DNA from: Reyranella massiliensis 521
Lineage (GTDB): Bacteria > Pseudomonadota > Alphaproteobacteria > Reyranellales > Reyranellaceae
Assembly (NCBI RefSeq): GCF_000312425.1
Contig: NZ_HE997181.1
Location: 5,669,400-5,733,399 of the forward strand
Reading direction: 5' to 3'
Length of the DNA stretch: 64,000 nucleotides
Under the pieces are notes generated by a model that was given only the letters and a program-made list of their open reading frames with translations, had not been told where the DNA came from and ran no database searches. This document shows positions 42,126-51,381 of the stretch, piece after piece (the stretch's first letter is position 1; each line of letters begins with the position of its first letter). The translations under genes and the position numbers were made by a program.

Positions 42126-43928
42126 ATGCCGTGGCGCATACCGCTTGTCGCGGCGATGGCGCTTGCCTTCGTATCGCTCGCCCTGATTTCCGGTGCCGCC
42201 TACATCGTCGTCCTGGCCGGTGCGACGGGGACCGCCGAACGGCTTCTGGTCGATCGTGCGGCGCGCGTGGTCGATGCCCAGGTCGACCTCGTCCGCAGCC
42301 GCCTCGACCCGGTCAGCGAACAGCTCGAGCTGATCGCCTCGCTTGCGGCCGCCGGGCGCATCGACATCGAATCGCCTGTCGACATGCGCGAGGCGCTTGC
42401 CGTGATGATGGCGCGGGTGCCGGCGGTTTCGGCCGCGGGCTTTGCGACCCTGGACCTCAAGTTGCATCGCGCCGTACGAGAGCCCGACGGGCAGATTCAT
42501 CGCGACACCGTCTCGCTGATCGACACGCCGCGCGGCCTGGAACGTTTCCGCGAACTACAGACCTCGCAACATACGTTCTGGGGGGCGCTATTCTGGAGCG
42601 AAAGCGCCCAGCAGCCCGTCGTCAATGTGCGGACGCCGGTCCGGCGAATCGACAATGCGTTCATCGGTGGGCTGATCGCCACGGTTGCCGTCGGTGATCT
42701 TTCCTACCTGATCGGCGATCCGACGCATGGCGGCGACGGCCGCTATTTCATCCTGGTCGGCCGCGACAAGGTGCTGGCGCATCGTCGCCTGATCAATTCG
42801 CGTGGTCTGGGTCTCTCCGAGGAACGCTCGCTGCCGACCATCAAGGAGGTCGACGATCCCGTGCTGGCGAAGATCTGGGACACGCCGGTGCGTTCGCAGC
42901 AGATCGACCGTGCTCTCGGTAATCTCGGTCATGTGGTGGAAGTGAACGGGCGGCGCTGGGTCTTCGTCTATCGCGAACTGCGCCGGTTTGGCCCCGATCC
43001 CTGGTTGGTCGGACAGTACTTTCCGATCGAGGATGCCACGAGCGACCTCGACCGGCTGACCAACGGCGCCATCGTCGGTGCCGCCACGCTGGCCGTTGCC
43101 GCGCTGCTGGCGCTGGTGATGGGGCTCAGCATGGCGCGCTCGATCCGCACCATCACCTCGGCGGCGGAATCGATCGAACACCTCAAGTTCGACGAGCCTT
43201 TCCATCGCCGCTCGCGGCTGCGCGAGATCGACGACGCCGGTCACAGTCTCGACAAGGCGCGCGGCGCGTTGAAGTGGTTCGGCGCCTACGTGCCGCATCG
43301 ACTGGTTTTCCGGTTGATGGAGCTGGGCGAGAGCGCCGTGGCTTCGCGCCGCCGCGACGTCACGGTGATGTTCACCGATATCGTCGGCTTCACGCCGCAA
43401 GCCGAAGACCTGCCCGAGCAGGAAACAGCCGACATGCTCAACCACCATTTTGCGCTGCTCGGCGCCTGCATTGAGAGCGAGCATGGCGTGATCGACAAGT
43501 ATATCGGCGACTGCGTGATGGCGGTGTGGGGCGGCCTGTTCAAGATGGAGGATCACGCCGATCACGCCGTCAAAGCCGCGCTCGATATGGCCCGCGTGAT
43601 CCGCGAGGACAATGCCCTGCGCATCGCCGCCGGCCAGTTGCCTGTCCGCCTGCGCGTCGGCGTTCATTCTGGCCCGGTGGTCGTGGGCAATATCGGGGCG
43701 CCGGGCAGGGTCAACTACACGGTCGTCGGCGACACCGTGAATGTCGCGCAACGCTTCGAACAGCTCGGCAAGGAGTTCATGACCGAGGCCGATGACGTCA
43801 TCGTTCTGGTCAGCGGCGACACCATTGCCGCCATGAAGCACCCGGAGGTACTGGGGACGTTGCCGACGCCGGAACTGCGCCATGTGAAGGGACGCGACGA
43901 GCCGGAGCAGGTCTATCGCCTCATCTAA
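42126..43928 (+). CDS. Membrane-bound class III adenylate/guanylate cyclase with periplasmic sensor
   Basis: Protein of 600 aa. TM1 is at about 5-31, a periplasmic sensor region (Cache-like) at 32-310, TM2 at about 313-336, a HAMP-like linker, then a class III cyclase domain (about 400-595). The metal aspartates are D418 (VMFTDIVGFT) and D462 (IGDCVMAVWG). GHVVVGNIG-type and NYTVVGDTVNVAQR segments are present, the latter containing the transition-state region. The ATG at 42126 is favoured; a TTG at 42084 is upstream. It probably makes cAMP in response to an extracellular ligand; ligand and product are inferred from the family. Confidence 0.88.
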   Translation: MPWRIPLVAAMALAFVSLALISGAAYIVVLAGATGTAERLLVDRAARVVDAQVDLVRSRLDPVSEQLELIASLAAAGRIDIESPVDMREALAVMMARVPAVSAAGFATLDLKLHRAVREPDGQIHRDTVSLIDTPRGLERFRELQTSQHTFWGALFWSESAQQPVVNVRTPVRRIDNAFIGGLIATVAVGDLSYLIGDPTHGGDGRYFILVGRDKVLAHRRLINSRGLGLSEERSLPTIKEVDDPVLAKIWDTPVRSQQIDRALGNLGHVVEVNGRRWVFVYRELRRFGPDPWLVGQYFPIEDATSDLDRLTNGAIVGAATLAVAALLALVMGLSMARSIRTITSAAESIEHLKFDEPFHRRSRLREIDDAGHSLDKARGALKWFGAYVPHRLVFRLMELGESAVASRRRDVTVMFTDIVGFTPQAEDLPEQETADMLNHHFALLGACIESEHGVIDKYIGDCVMAVWGGLFKMEDHADHAVKAALDMARVIREDNALRIAAGQLPVRLRVGVHSGPVVVGNIGAPGRVNYTVVGDTVNVAQRFEQLGKEFMTEADDVIVLVSGDTIAAMKHPEVLGTLPTPELRHVKGRDEPEQVYRLI

Positions 43929-44040
43929 CATCGGGCTGACGCGGGCATGACACGGTTGTAATGCCCACGCGCTGGACGCGGCGCGGCATTCGCCGCTAGG
44001 GTGCACCATCCTGTGATGCCCTCGAAGGAATCAATAATTC

Positions 44041-45213
44041 ATGGAACGACGCAAACTTTTTGCACTGTCGACGGCCATGTTGGCTCTCGTTCCGCTTCGT
44101 CCCTTGCTTGCGCAGGACTCCAACAAACCCTTCTCCAACGAGCAGCTCGACCAGCTTCTGGCGCCGGTCGCTCTCTACCCCGACGCCCTCCTGGCGCAGG
44201 TCCTGATGGCGGCAACCTATCCGTTGGAAGTCGTCGAGGCGGCGCGCTGGTCGCAGACCAATCCCAACCTCAAAGGTGATGCGGCGGTCGCGGCGGTGAA
44301 GGACAAGGACTGGGATGTCAGCGTGAAGTCGCTGACGGCCTTCCCGCAGACGCTTCAGATGATGAACAGCCAGCTCGACTGGACCCAGAAGGTCGGCGAC
44401 GCGATGATCGGTCAGCAGAAGGAAGTTGCGGCATCGATTCAGCGTCTGCGGGCCAAGGCCGAGGCAGCCGGCAACCTGAAGTCGACTCCGCAGCAGAAGG
44501 TGACCAAGCAGACCAGCGAAGGCGCCAGCGCCATCGTCATCGAGCCGACCAATCCCGAAGTCGTCTACGTGCCCTACTATAATCCGGCCTGGGCCTACGG
44601 TCCGTGGCCGTATCCGGCCTATCCACCGCCATATTATCCGCCGCCGCCCAACTACGGGCAGGCGTTGATGACCGGCATGATGTTCGGCCTCGGCGTGGCG
44701 GCCGGCTCGGCGATGTTCGGCGGCTGGCACTGGGGCTGGAGCGGCGGCGCCTGGGGCAACAGCTACACGACGGTGAACGTCAACAAGGCCACGAACATCA
44801 GCGTCAACAATTTCAACCGCAATCACTACAACGATGGCCGTTGGAGTTTCGATCCGGCGCATCGCGGCGGCGTGCCCTATCGCACACCCGCCGAGCAGCA
44901 GCGCTACGGCCAGCATCGGCCGGATACGGCGCAGCGCCAGCAGTTTCGCGGGCAGCTCGAGGGCCGTGGCAACTACACGACGCGACCCGAAGGCACCGGC
45001 GCGCGCGGTGCAGAACAGCGTGCGGCGCAGGATCGCAGCTTCGAAAACCGTGGCGGCGCCGGTCGCAGCGACGCTTTCGATGGCATCAACCGCGGCGGGG
45101 CCGTCGATCGCGATTACGATCGCGGTCGGTCCTCCTGGGGGGATCGCGGCTGGGGCGGCGGTGGCGACCGCTTCGGTGGCGGTGGATTCCACGGCGGGGG
45201 AGGCCGGCGATGA
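44041..45213 (+). CDS. DUF3300 exported protein
   Basis: Protein of 390 aa with signal peptide MERRKLFALSTAMLALVPLR through LLAQ. The DUF3300 core is LLAPVALYPDALLAQVLMAATYPLEVVEAARW. It is followed by a Pro/Tyr-rich stretch around 182-205 and a C-terminal part rich in Gly, Arg and Asn ending in FGGGGFHGGGGRR. The function is unknown; low-complexity ends suggest a cell-wall or surface association. The stop overlaps the DUF2950 ATG (ATGA), so the two are made together. Confidence 0.9.
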   Translation: MERRKLFALSTAMLALVPLRPLLAQDSNKPFSNEQLDQLLAPVALYPDALLAQVLMAATYPLEVVEAARWSQTNPNLKGDAAVAAVKDKDWDVSVKSLTAFPQTLQMMNSQLDWTQKVGDAMIGQQKEVAASIQRLRAKAEAAGNLKSTPQQKVTKQTSEGASAIVIEPTNPEVVYVPYYNPAWAYGPWPYPAYPPPYYPPPPNYGQALMTGMMFGLGVAAGSAMFGGWHWGWSGGAWGNSYTTVNVNKATNISVNNFNRNHYNDGRWSFDPAHRGGVPYRTPAEQQRYGQHRPDTAQRQQFRGQLEGRGNYTTRPEGTGARGAEQRAAQDRSFENRGGAGRSDAFDGINRGGAVDRDYDRGRSSWGDRGWGGGGDRFGGGGFHGGGGRR

Positions 45214-46127
45214 GCATGTCGATGTTCCGACGGGGGCTTCTGGCGCTCGCTGTTTCTCTCGGTATGGCGGGCGGCGCGGTGGCGCAGCAGCCGACGAAGG
45301 CGCAGGGCTTCCCGACGCCCGATGCCGCGGCTGCTGCTTTCACGGATGCCGTGCGCGGCATGAACGACAAGGCGCTCACCTCCATCTTGGGGCCGGAGTG
45401 GCGCGAGTTCGTGCCGACTACGGCAGCGCAAGTGCAGGCCCGTCGCGCCAACTATCTCAAGGCGTGGGACGAGGCGCACGAGATCAAGGTCTCCGGCGAC
45501 AAGGCCACCGTTGTGGCCGGCAAGTCCGGCTGGACCCTGCCGATCCCGATCGTAAAGGACGGTGCGGAGTGGCGTTTCGATGCCGTCGCGGGCTGGCGTG
45601 AGATGCGGCTGCGCCAGATCGGCCATGACGAAAGCGCCGTCGTGCAGACCCTGCTGGCCATCGTCGATGCCCAACGGGACTATGCGAACCTCGATCCGAT
45701 GAAAACGGGCTCGCCCGTCTATGCCCGCCGGCTGCTCAGCCTGCCGGGGCGGAAGGACGGGCTTTTCTGGGAAACCAAACCCGGCGAGCCGCCGAGCCCC
45801 CTGGGCCCGGCCGTCGCCAAGGCCCAGGTCGATGGAGCCTCGCCGGATGGCCATTATGGCTACTACTTTCGACTGCTCTATTCTCAAGGTGCAGCGGCGC
45901 CGGGCGGAGCGCATGATTACATCGTGAACAATCGCATGGTCGGCGGCTTCGCGGCAGTCGCATGGCCCGTGCGCTACGGCGTAACTGGTGTGATGACCTT
46001 CATCGTGAGCTACGAAGGGGTTGTCTATCAGCAGGATCTCGGTCCTGATACGGCGCAGCGAGCTGGTTCACTGGTGGCCTTCAATCCAGACAAGGGCTGG
46101 GTGAAGGCGGATATGACGCCTCCGTGA
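45210..46127 (+). CDS. DUF2950 exported protein
   Basis: Protein of 305 aa with signal peptide to about A25 (GGAVAQQ). Conserved DUF2950 features include FPTPDAAAAAFTDAVR near the start and GHYGYYFRLLYSQG plus FAAVAWPVRYGVTGVMTFIV near the end. The function is unknown. DUF3300 and DUF2950 genes frequently occur together, and here are coupled by a four-base overlap. Confidence 0.88.
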   Translation: MSMSMFRRGLLALAVSLGMAGGAVAQQPTKAQGFPTPDAAAAAFTDAVRGMNDKALTSILGPEWREFVPTTAAQVQARRANYLKAWDEAHEIKVSGDKATVVAGKSGWTLPIPIVKDGAEWRFDAVAGWREMRLRQIGHDESAVVQTLLAIVDAQRDYANLDPMKTGSPVYARRLLSLPGRKDGLFWETKPGEPPSPLGPAVAKAQVDGASPDGHYGYYFRLLYSQGAAAPGGAHDYIVNNRMVGGFAAVAWPVRYGVTGVMTFIVSYEGVVYQQDLGPDTAQRAGSLVAFNPDKGWVKADMTPP

Positions 46128-46153
46128 GGGGGCATGTGGTTAGGGAGAGAACC

Positions 46154-46369
46154 ATGATGAAAGTGAAGGCCCTCGCGCTGCTGGCGGCCATCGGCATGCT
46201 TGGCGGCTGTGAGAACATGACGACCGGCCAGAAGGGCGCCGTGACCGGCGCAGCGCTGGGCACGGGCATCGGCATGGTCGCCGGCGGGAGCTTCGGCACG
46301 GTGGTCGGCGCCGGCCTGATTGGTGGCGCGGCCGGCTACATCACCGGCTCTGCAATCGGCGACAAGTAA
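46154..46369 (+). CDS. Small glycine-zipper lipoprotein
   Basis: Protein of 71 aa. A lipoprotein signal peptide ends at MLGGC (lipidated C19). The mature part is a glycine zipper of two hydrophobic segments (GAVTGAALGTGIGMVAGG and VVGAGLIGGAAGYITG), as in Pal/OmpA-associated 17 kDa-antigen and YMGG-like proteins. It has a good ribosome site (GGGAGAG). Probably an outer-membrane-attached envelope protein; its role is unknown. Confidence 0.82.
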   Translation: MMKVKALALLAAIGMLGGCENMTTGQKGAVTGAALGTGIGMVAGGSFGTVVGAGLIGGAAGYITGSAIGDK

Positions 46370-46384
46370 CGGGGAGGTCGAGCC

Positions 46385-46720
46385 ATGATCCGCAAGCTTT
46401 CGATTGCTGCCGCTGTTGCCACCGTCCTCGTCGCAGCGAGCGCCCAGGCTCAATCGCCGCCGCTCAACTTCGACCAGGCGGCCTATGTTACTTGCAAGGA
46501 AGCCCATGCGATGCGGCCCGAGGCGCGCAAGCAGCTGGCAGTCTTCCTGGCCGAGCACGCCGCGCGCTACCGCGGTGTCGTCGTCCCCGATGGCGAGATG
46601 GGCGCCCAGCTCGGCCATCTGGTGCGTGGCGGTTGCACCCTGGCACCCGACGCCTACCTCTTCACAGTGATCGACCGCGCGATCGTGGCCGAACTGCCGA
46701 GGCTGGCAAAGCGGAAGTAA
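46385..46720 (+). CDS. HdeA/HdeB-like periplasmic protein
   Basis: Protein of 111 aa with signal peptide 1-22 (ASAQAQ). The mature part has two cysteines, C37 (YVTCKEAHAM) and C84 (VRGGCTL), spaced as in HdeA, whose disulfide holds the acid-activated chaperone together. Similarity is of pattern, and chaperone activity is not certain. GGGGAGG precedes the ATG. It is last in the DUF3300-DUF2950-lipoprotein-HdeA cluster, ended by a strong terminator. Confidence 0.75.
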   Translation: MIRKLSIAAAVATVLVAASAQAQSPPLNFDQAAYVTCKEAHAMRPEARKQLAVFLAEHAARYRGVVVPDGEMGAQLGHLVRGGCTLAPDAYLFTVIDRAIVAELPRLAKRK

Positions 46721-46746
46721 GTCCGGCATCACGACGATGCGGGAAG

Positions 46747-46774
46747 AAGGCCGGGGCACGCCCCGGCCTTTTGT
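46747..46774 (+). terminator. Rho-independent terminator after the HdeA-like gene
   Basis: AAGGCCGGGG and CCCCGGCCTT form a perfect 10-bp stem with a CACG loop, followed by TTGTT. Because the stem starts with AA and ends with TT it can also serve the convergent GST gene from the other strand. Confidence 0.9.
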
Positions 46775-46834
46775 TATGACCGCCGGCTCTGGTGCTGCTG
46801 CCACAGAGACTCCTGGCGGACGAAGTGCGAGGCT

Positions 46835-47452
46835 TCAGGTCATCTTGATCATGACGTTCTTGGCGTAGGCGGGCCGCGTCGTGAGGCGGTCGTACCAGGC
46901 GCGGACGTTCTTGAGGTCGGGCCGTTCGATGTCGAGCGCATACCAGCGATAGACGAAGCAGCCGACGGGAATGTCGCCCATGGTGAAGTGATCGCCAACC
47001 ACGTAACGGCGACCGTCTAGCCAGCGGTCGAGGCGGCCGAACAGCTTGCCGGCGTCCTCGGCGGCCTTCTTGATCGCTGCGGTGTCGCGCTTCTCTGGCG
47101 GAGTGCGGATCAGGCCCCAGAACGCAATGCGCATAGGCTCCGAAATCGTGCTGAGCTGCCAGTCCATCCAGCGATCGGCGTCGCTGCGCTGGCCAGGGTC
47201 GCTCGGCCACAGGGTGCCGGCGGCATACCTGGCCGAGAGGTAGCGGACGACCGAATTGCTCTCCCAGATGATGTGGCCACCATCGTCGATAGTCGGCACG
47301 ACCCCGTTGGGGTTCATCTTCAGGTACCAGGCCTGATCGTTGCCGCCGAAGGGGCCGCCAACATCCTCGCGCTCGTACTTAACGCCGCATTCGTCGGCGG
47401 CCCACAAGACCTTCTGCACGTTGATCGAATTGGCGCGGCCCCAGATTTTCAT
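46835..47452 (-). CDS. Glutathione S-transferase family protein
   Basis: Protein of 205 aa. The N-terminal thioredoxin-fold half has KIWGRANSINVQKVLW, the glutathione-binding NGVVPTIDDGGHIIWESNSVVRYL region (E-S pair), and an all-helical C-terminal half with GDIPVGCFVYRWYAL. It resembles bacterial GSTs of the beta/theta-like GstA group. The substrate is unknown. It follows polA by 33 bases on the same strand. Confidence 0.9.
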   Translation of the reverse strand: MKIWGRANSINVQKVLWAADECGVKYEREDVGGPFGGNDQAWYLKMNPNGVVPTIDDGGHIIWESNSVVRYLSARYAAGTLWPSDPGQRSDADRWMDWQLSTISEPMRIAFWGLIRTPPEKRDTAAIKKAAEDAGKLFGRLDRWLDGRRYVVGDHFTMGDIPVGCFVYRWYALDIERPDLKNVRAWYDRLTTRPAYAKNVMIKMT

Positions 47453-47485
47453 TTCGACATACTCCCGTTTCTCTACGCGTGCGTA

Positions 47486-50416
47486 TCAGTGCGCCGCCGC
47501 CCAGTTGTCGCCGACGCCGGTCTCGACGATCAGCGGCACGGTGAGCGAGGCGGCACCTTCCATGATCTTGCGCGTCACGTCCTTGGTCTTGTCGAGCTCC
47601 TTCTCGGGAACCTCGAACAGCAATTCGTCGTGCACCTGCAGGAGCATCCTGGCCTTGAGCTTGGCGCCAGTCAGGGCGCTCGGCAGACGGATCATCGCGC
47701 GCTTGATGATGTCGGCGGCACCTCCCTGCAGCGGGGCATTGATCGCCGCGCGTTCGGCGAAGGCCCGCATGCCCTGGCTCTTGTCATGAATGAAGCGCAG
47801 ATGGATCTTGCGGCCGAACGGCGTCAGCACATAGCCGTGCTTGCGCGCGTAGTCCTTGGTGTTCTCCATGTAGTCGCGGATGCCGGGATAGCGCTGGAAG
47901 TACTTGGCGATGTAGTCGCGCGCCTCGGATTGGCCGATACCGAGCTGGTTGGCGAGGCCGAAGGCCGAGATGCCGTAGATGATGCCGAAGTTGATGGCCT
48001 TGGCGCGGCGGCGCATCAGAGGGTCCATGCCCTTCACCGGCACGCCGAACATCTCGGAAGCGGTGATGGCGTGGATGTCGTCGCCGCGTTCGAAGGCCTG
48101 CTTCAGCGAGGCGATGTCGGCGACATGGGCGAGCAATCGCAGCTCGATCTGCGAATAGTCGGCGCTCAACAGCTTGTATCCCGTCTCGGCGATGAAGGCC
48201 TGGCGGATCTTGCGGCCTTCCTCGGTACGCACGGGGATGTTCTGCAGATTGGGATCGGTCGAAGCGAGCCGTCCCGTCGCGGCGCCGGTCATGTGATAGG
48301 AGGTGTGGACGCGGCCTGTCTTGGCATCGACTTCGCGCATCAGCGCATCGGTGTAGGTGCTCTTGAGCTTGGCGAGCTGGCGATGCTCCAGGATCTTCAC
48401 CGGCAGCGCATGGCCTTGCGCCGCGAGATCGTCGAGTACCGAAGCGTCGGTCGCCCAGGTGCCGCTCTTGTTGCGCTTGCCGCCCGGCAGCTTCTGCTCG
48501 TCGAACAAAATCTCGCCCAGCTGCTTGGGCGATCCGACATTGAACTCGCGGCCGGCAATCTTGTGAATCTCGGTTTCGAGTTCGGCCAGGCGCTTCTCGA
48601 AGTCCGCGCTCAATCTCTTGAGCTTCAGCGCATCGACCTTGATGCCGGCTGTCTCCATGCCAAGCAGCACCGGAATCAGTGGCCGCTCGATCGTCTCGTA
48701 CAGGGTCGTGACGCGCTCGGGTATCAGACGCGGCTTCAAGCGCGCCCAAAGCTGCATGGTGACGTCCGCATCCTCGGCGGCATAGTCGCGGGCCTTGTCG
48801 AGCGGCACCTTGTCGAACGTCACCTGCTTGGCGCCGCTGCCCGCCACGTCTGAGAATTTGATGGTCTTCTGGCCGAGATGCAGCTCGGCCAGTTCGTCCA
48901 TGCCGTGATTGTTCTTTCCGGCATCGAGGGCGAAGGAAATCAGCATCGTATCGTCGACCGGGCCGATCTCGATGCCATGGCGGCGAAAAACAGCCATGTC
49001 GTACTTGATGTTCTGGCCGACCTTCAGGACTGCCGGGTCTTCCAGCAGGGGCTTCAGCTTGGCGAGTGCGGTCTTGAGTGGGATCTGGTCTGGCAGGAGC
49101 TTGCCGTCGCCTGCACTATCGCCTGCGCCGCCGAGGTCCAGCGCGCCTTGAGCTTCGCCGCCCGGCGCGCGATGGGCGAGCGGCAGGTAGGCCGCGCGCC
49201 GCTTGGTCGAATTGACGTCGCCCCATGGCCCTTCGAGCAGGGCGAGCGAGACACCGACCAGCGCGGCATTGTTGGAGTCCAGTCCATCAGTCTCGCAATC
49301 GAAAGCAACGGTACCGGCCTTGGTCGCCTCGGTTATCCACTCGTCGAGCAGCTTCTCGTCGCGGATCAGTTCGTAGTCGGCGGCCGTGAAGGGCTGGTTC
49401 GACTTGGCGCGCGGGGCTGCCGTCTTGGACGGGGCGGGGTCGGCCCTTTTCGCGATTGTCGGTGTTGAGATCGGTGCGACCGGCGCCGTCGCCTCGCCCA
49501 GCTCGCTGGTGAAGCGCTGCAGAAGGGTACGGAAGCCTTGCTGCTCAAGCCAGGGCAGCAGCACGTTGGGGTTAGGCGTCCTCTTGTCGAACGAGTCGGG
49601 ATCCGCCGGCGCCGGCACGTCGTCGCGCAAGGTCACCAGCTGCTTGGAGATGCGAATCAGTTCGGCGTTGTTCTCCAGCGATTCGCGCCTCTTGGGCTGC
49701 TTGATCTCCTTGGTGCGCTCCAGCAGCGCTTCGAGGGTGCCATACTCGTTGATGAGCTGGGCTGCGGTCTTGATGCCGATGCCCGGCGCGCCCGGCACAT
49801 TGTCTGTCGAGTCGCCCGCCAGCGCCTGCACGTCGACGACCTTGTCCGGTGTGACACCGAACTTCTCGAACACTGCCTCAGGCCCCAGCTTGATCTTCTT
49901 GATCGGGTCCATCAGCTCGACGCCCGGCCGCACGAGCTGCATCAGGTCCTTGTCGGAGGACACGATCGTGCAGGTGCCGCCAGCCTCGAGCGCCATGCGG
50001 GCGTAGGTGGCGATCAGGTCGTCGGCCTCATAGCCGTCGAGCTCGCACACCGTGACGTTGAAGGCGCGCGCCGCTTCACGGATCAGCGGGAATTGCGGGA
50101 TCAGGTCTTCCGGCGGCTCCGGTCGGTTGGCCTTATACTTGTCGTAGATCTTGTTGCGGAAGGTGACGCTGCCGGCGTCGAGGATCATGGCGATATGGTC
50201 GATCTCGGGATTGTCCAGCAGGTCGGCCACCAGCATGCGGCAGAAGCCGAACACGGCATTGATCGGCGTGCCGTCCGGCCGCGTCATCGGAGGAAGCGCA
50301 TGATAGGCGCGGAACAGGTAGCCCGAGCCGTCGATCAGGTAGAGATGCCGGATCGGCTTGTTCTCGTCGGAGGCGGCCTTCTTCGCGGAGGCCGCGGGAG
50401 CTTTGGATTTCGCCAT
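47486..50416 (-). CDS. polA: DNA polymerase I
   Basis: Protein of 976 aa with all three activities visible: 5' nuclease (YLIDGSGYLFRAYHALPP, SSDKDLMQL, GDSTDNVPGAPGIGIKTA), 3'-5' exonuclease with intact acidic residues (AFDCETDGLDS, NIKYDMAVFRRHG, AAEDADVTMQL), and family A polymerase (SADYSQIELRLLAH, RRRAKAINFGIIYGISAFGL, LLQVHDELLFEVP). It begins with a Lys/Ala-rich leader (MAKSKAPAASAKKAAS). The ATG at 50416 is chosen; upstream frame has no homology. It is divergent from a THI5-like gene. Confidence 0.96.
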   Translation of the reverse strand: MAKSKAPAASAKKAASDENKPIRHLYLIDGSGYLFRAYHALPPMTRPDGTPINAVFGFCRMLVADLLDNPEIDHIAMILDAGSVTFRNKIYDKYKANRPEPPEDLIPQFPLIREAARAFNVTVCELDGYEADDLIATYARMALEAGGTCTIVSSDKDLMQLVRPGVELMDPIKKIKLGPEAVFEKFGVTPDKVVDVQALAGDSTDNVPGAPGIGIKTAAQLINEYGTLEALLERTKEIKQPKRRESLENNAELIRISKQLVTLRDDVPAPADPDSFDKRTPNPNVLLPWLEQQGFRTLLQRFTSELGEATAPVAPISTPTIAKRADPAPSKTAAPRAKSNQPFTAADYELIRDEKLLDEWITEATKAGTVAFDCETDGLDSNNAALVGVSLALLEGPWGDVNSTKRRAAYLPLAHRAPGGEAQGALDLGGAGDSAGDGKLLPDQIPLKTALAKLKPLLEDPAVLKVGQNIKYDMAVFRRHGIEIGPVDDTMLISFALDAGKNNHGMDELAELHLGQKTIKFSDVAGSGAKQVTFDKVPLDKARDYAAEDADVTMQLWARLKPRLIPERVTTLYETIERPLIPVLLGMETAGIKVDALKLKRLSADFEKRLAELETEIHKIAGREFNVGSPKQLGEILFDEQKLPGGKRNKSGTWATDASVLDDLAAQGHALPVKILEHRQLAKLKSTYTDALMREVDAKTGRVHTSYHMTGAATGRLASTDPNLQNIPVRTEEGRKIRQAFIAETGYKLLSADYSQIELRLLAHVADIASLKQAFERGDDIHAITASEMFGVPVKGMDPLMRRRAKAINFGIIYGISAFGLANQLGIGQSEARDYIAKYFQRYPGIRDYMENTKDYARKHGYVLTPFGRKIHLRFIHDKSQGMRAFAERAAINAPLQGGAADIIKRAMIRLPSALTGAKLKARMLLQVHDELLFEVPEKELDKTKDVTRKIMEGAASLTVPLIVETGVGDNWAAAH

Positions 50417-50475
50417 GCCCAAGGCGTAGCACGCTGGGCGCCGCGGCGGGAGGTGGGGCTGTGATAGGATCGGGC

Positions 50476-51381
50476 ATGGCCGTCCTGCTTTCAGAGAATT
50501 TCCGCGCTCTGTTCTATGCTCCATTCTACGCCGCCGTAGTGACTGGCGCGTTCGAAAGGGCAGGGGTCGAGGTCGAACTGCGCGCCTCGCCGGACCCCGC
50601 CTCGGCCAGCAGGGCGCTGCGTGCCCGTGAAGTCGACGTTATGTGGGGCGGACCGCTGAGGGTGATGATGTTGCGCGATGTCGAGCCGGCGGCCGACCTG
50701 GTCTGCTTCTGCGATGTCGTGGGGCGAGATCCCTTCTTTGTCGTAGGGGCAAGGCCGCGGCCGGATTTCACGCTGCCTGATCTTCTCTCGGTGAAGCTCG
50801 CGACCGTTTCCGAAGTGCCCACACCCTGGATCTGCCTGCAGGACGATCTGCGGCGCGCCGGTCTCGATCCCGCGCGAGTCGATCGGATTACCGACGGCAC
50901 GATGGGCGAGAACGAGATGGCGTTGCGCGAAGGCAAGGTCGATGCCGTGCAGGTCTTCCAGCCCCATGCCGAGCAACTGGTGTCGTCGGGCGCCGGCTAT
51001 GTCTGGTATGCCGCCGCCGACCGTGGCCTTACCGCCTATACGACGCTGGTCACGCGCCGCGACGTGCTGACCGAACGCGCCGACGAGTTGATGCGGATGG
51101 TCCGCGGCATCGACGAAACACTGAAGTGGTTCGACGAGGCTCCCGCCTTCGACATTGCGGGCCAGCTGCAATCCTATTTCCCGGATGTCGCGGTCCCGCT
51201 GTTCGCGGCCTGCATCGAACGCTATCGCGCGCTCAATCTCTGGGGGCGCGATCCGGTGATCCGTCGCGAAGGCTACGACCGCCTGCACGCGGCCATGCGC
51301 TCGGCCGGCGCCCTCTCGCGCGACATACCGTTCGAGGATGTCGTCGATACCTCGCTCGCGCGTCGCGCTATTCAGGCCTGA
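50476..51381 (+). CDS. NMT1/THI5-like (SsuA-type) substrate-binding fold protein without signal peptide
   Basis: Protein of 301 aa. The periplasmic-binding-protein fold is recognisable from ENFRALFYAPFYAAVVTGAFERAGV, VDVMWGGPLRVMML, and GKVDAVQVFQPHAEQL, as in ABC nitrate/sulfonate/thiamine-precursor binding proteins. Unusually there is no signal peptide in front of the domain; the ATG at 50476 has AGGA upstream, and an in-frame GTG at 50461 adds only five residues. Either it is cytoplasmic or uses another anchoring route. No ABC permease or ATPase genes are adjacent. Confidence 0.75.
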   Translation: MAVLLSENFRALFYAPFYAAVVTGAFERAGVEVELRASPDPASASRALRAREVDVMWGGPLRVMMLRDVEPAADLVCFCDVVGRDPFFVVGARPRPDFTLPDLLSVKLATVSEVPTPWICLQDDLRRAGLDPARVDRITDGTMGENEMALREGKVDAVQVFQPHAEQLVSSGAGYVWYAAADRGLTAYTTLVTRRDVLTERADELMRMVRGIDETLKWFDEAPAFDIAGQLQSYFPDVAVPLFAACIERYRALNLWGRDPVIRREGYDRLHAAMRSAGALSRDIPFEDVVDTSLARRAIQA

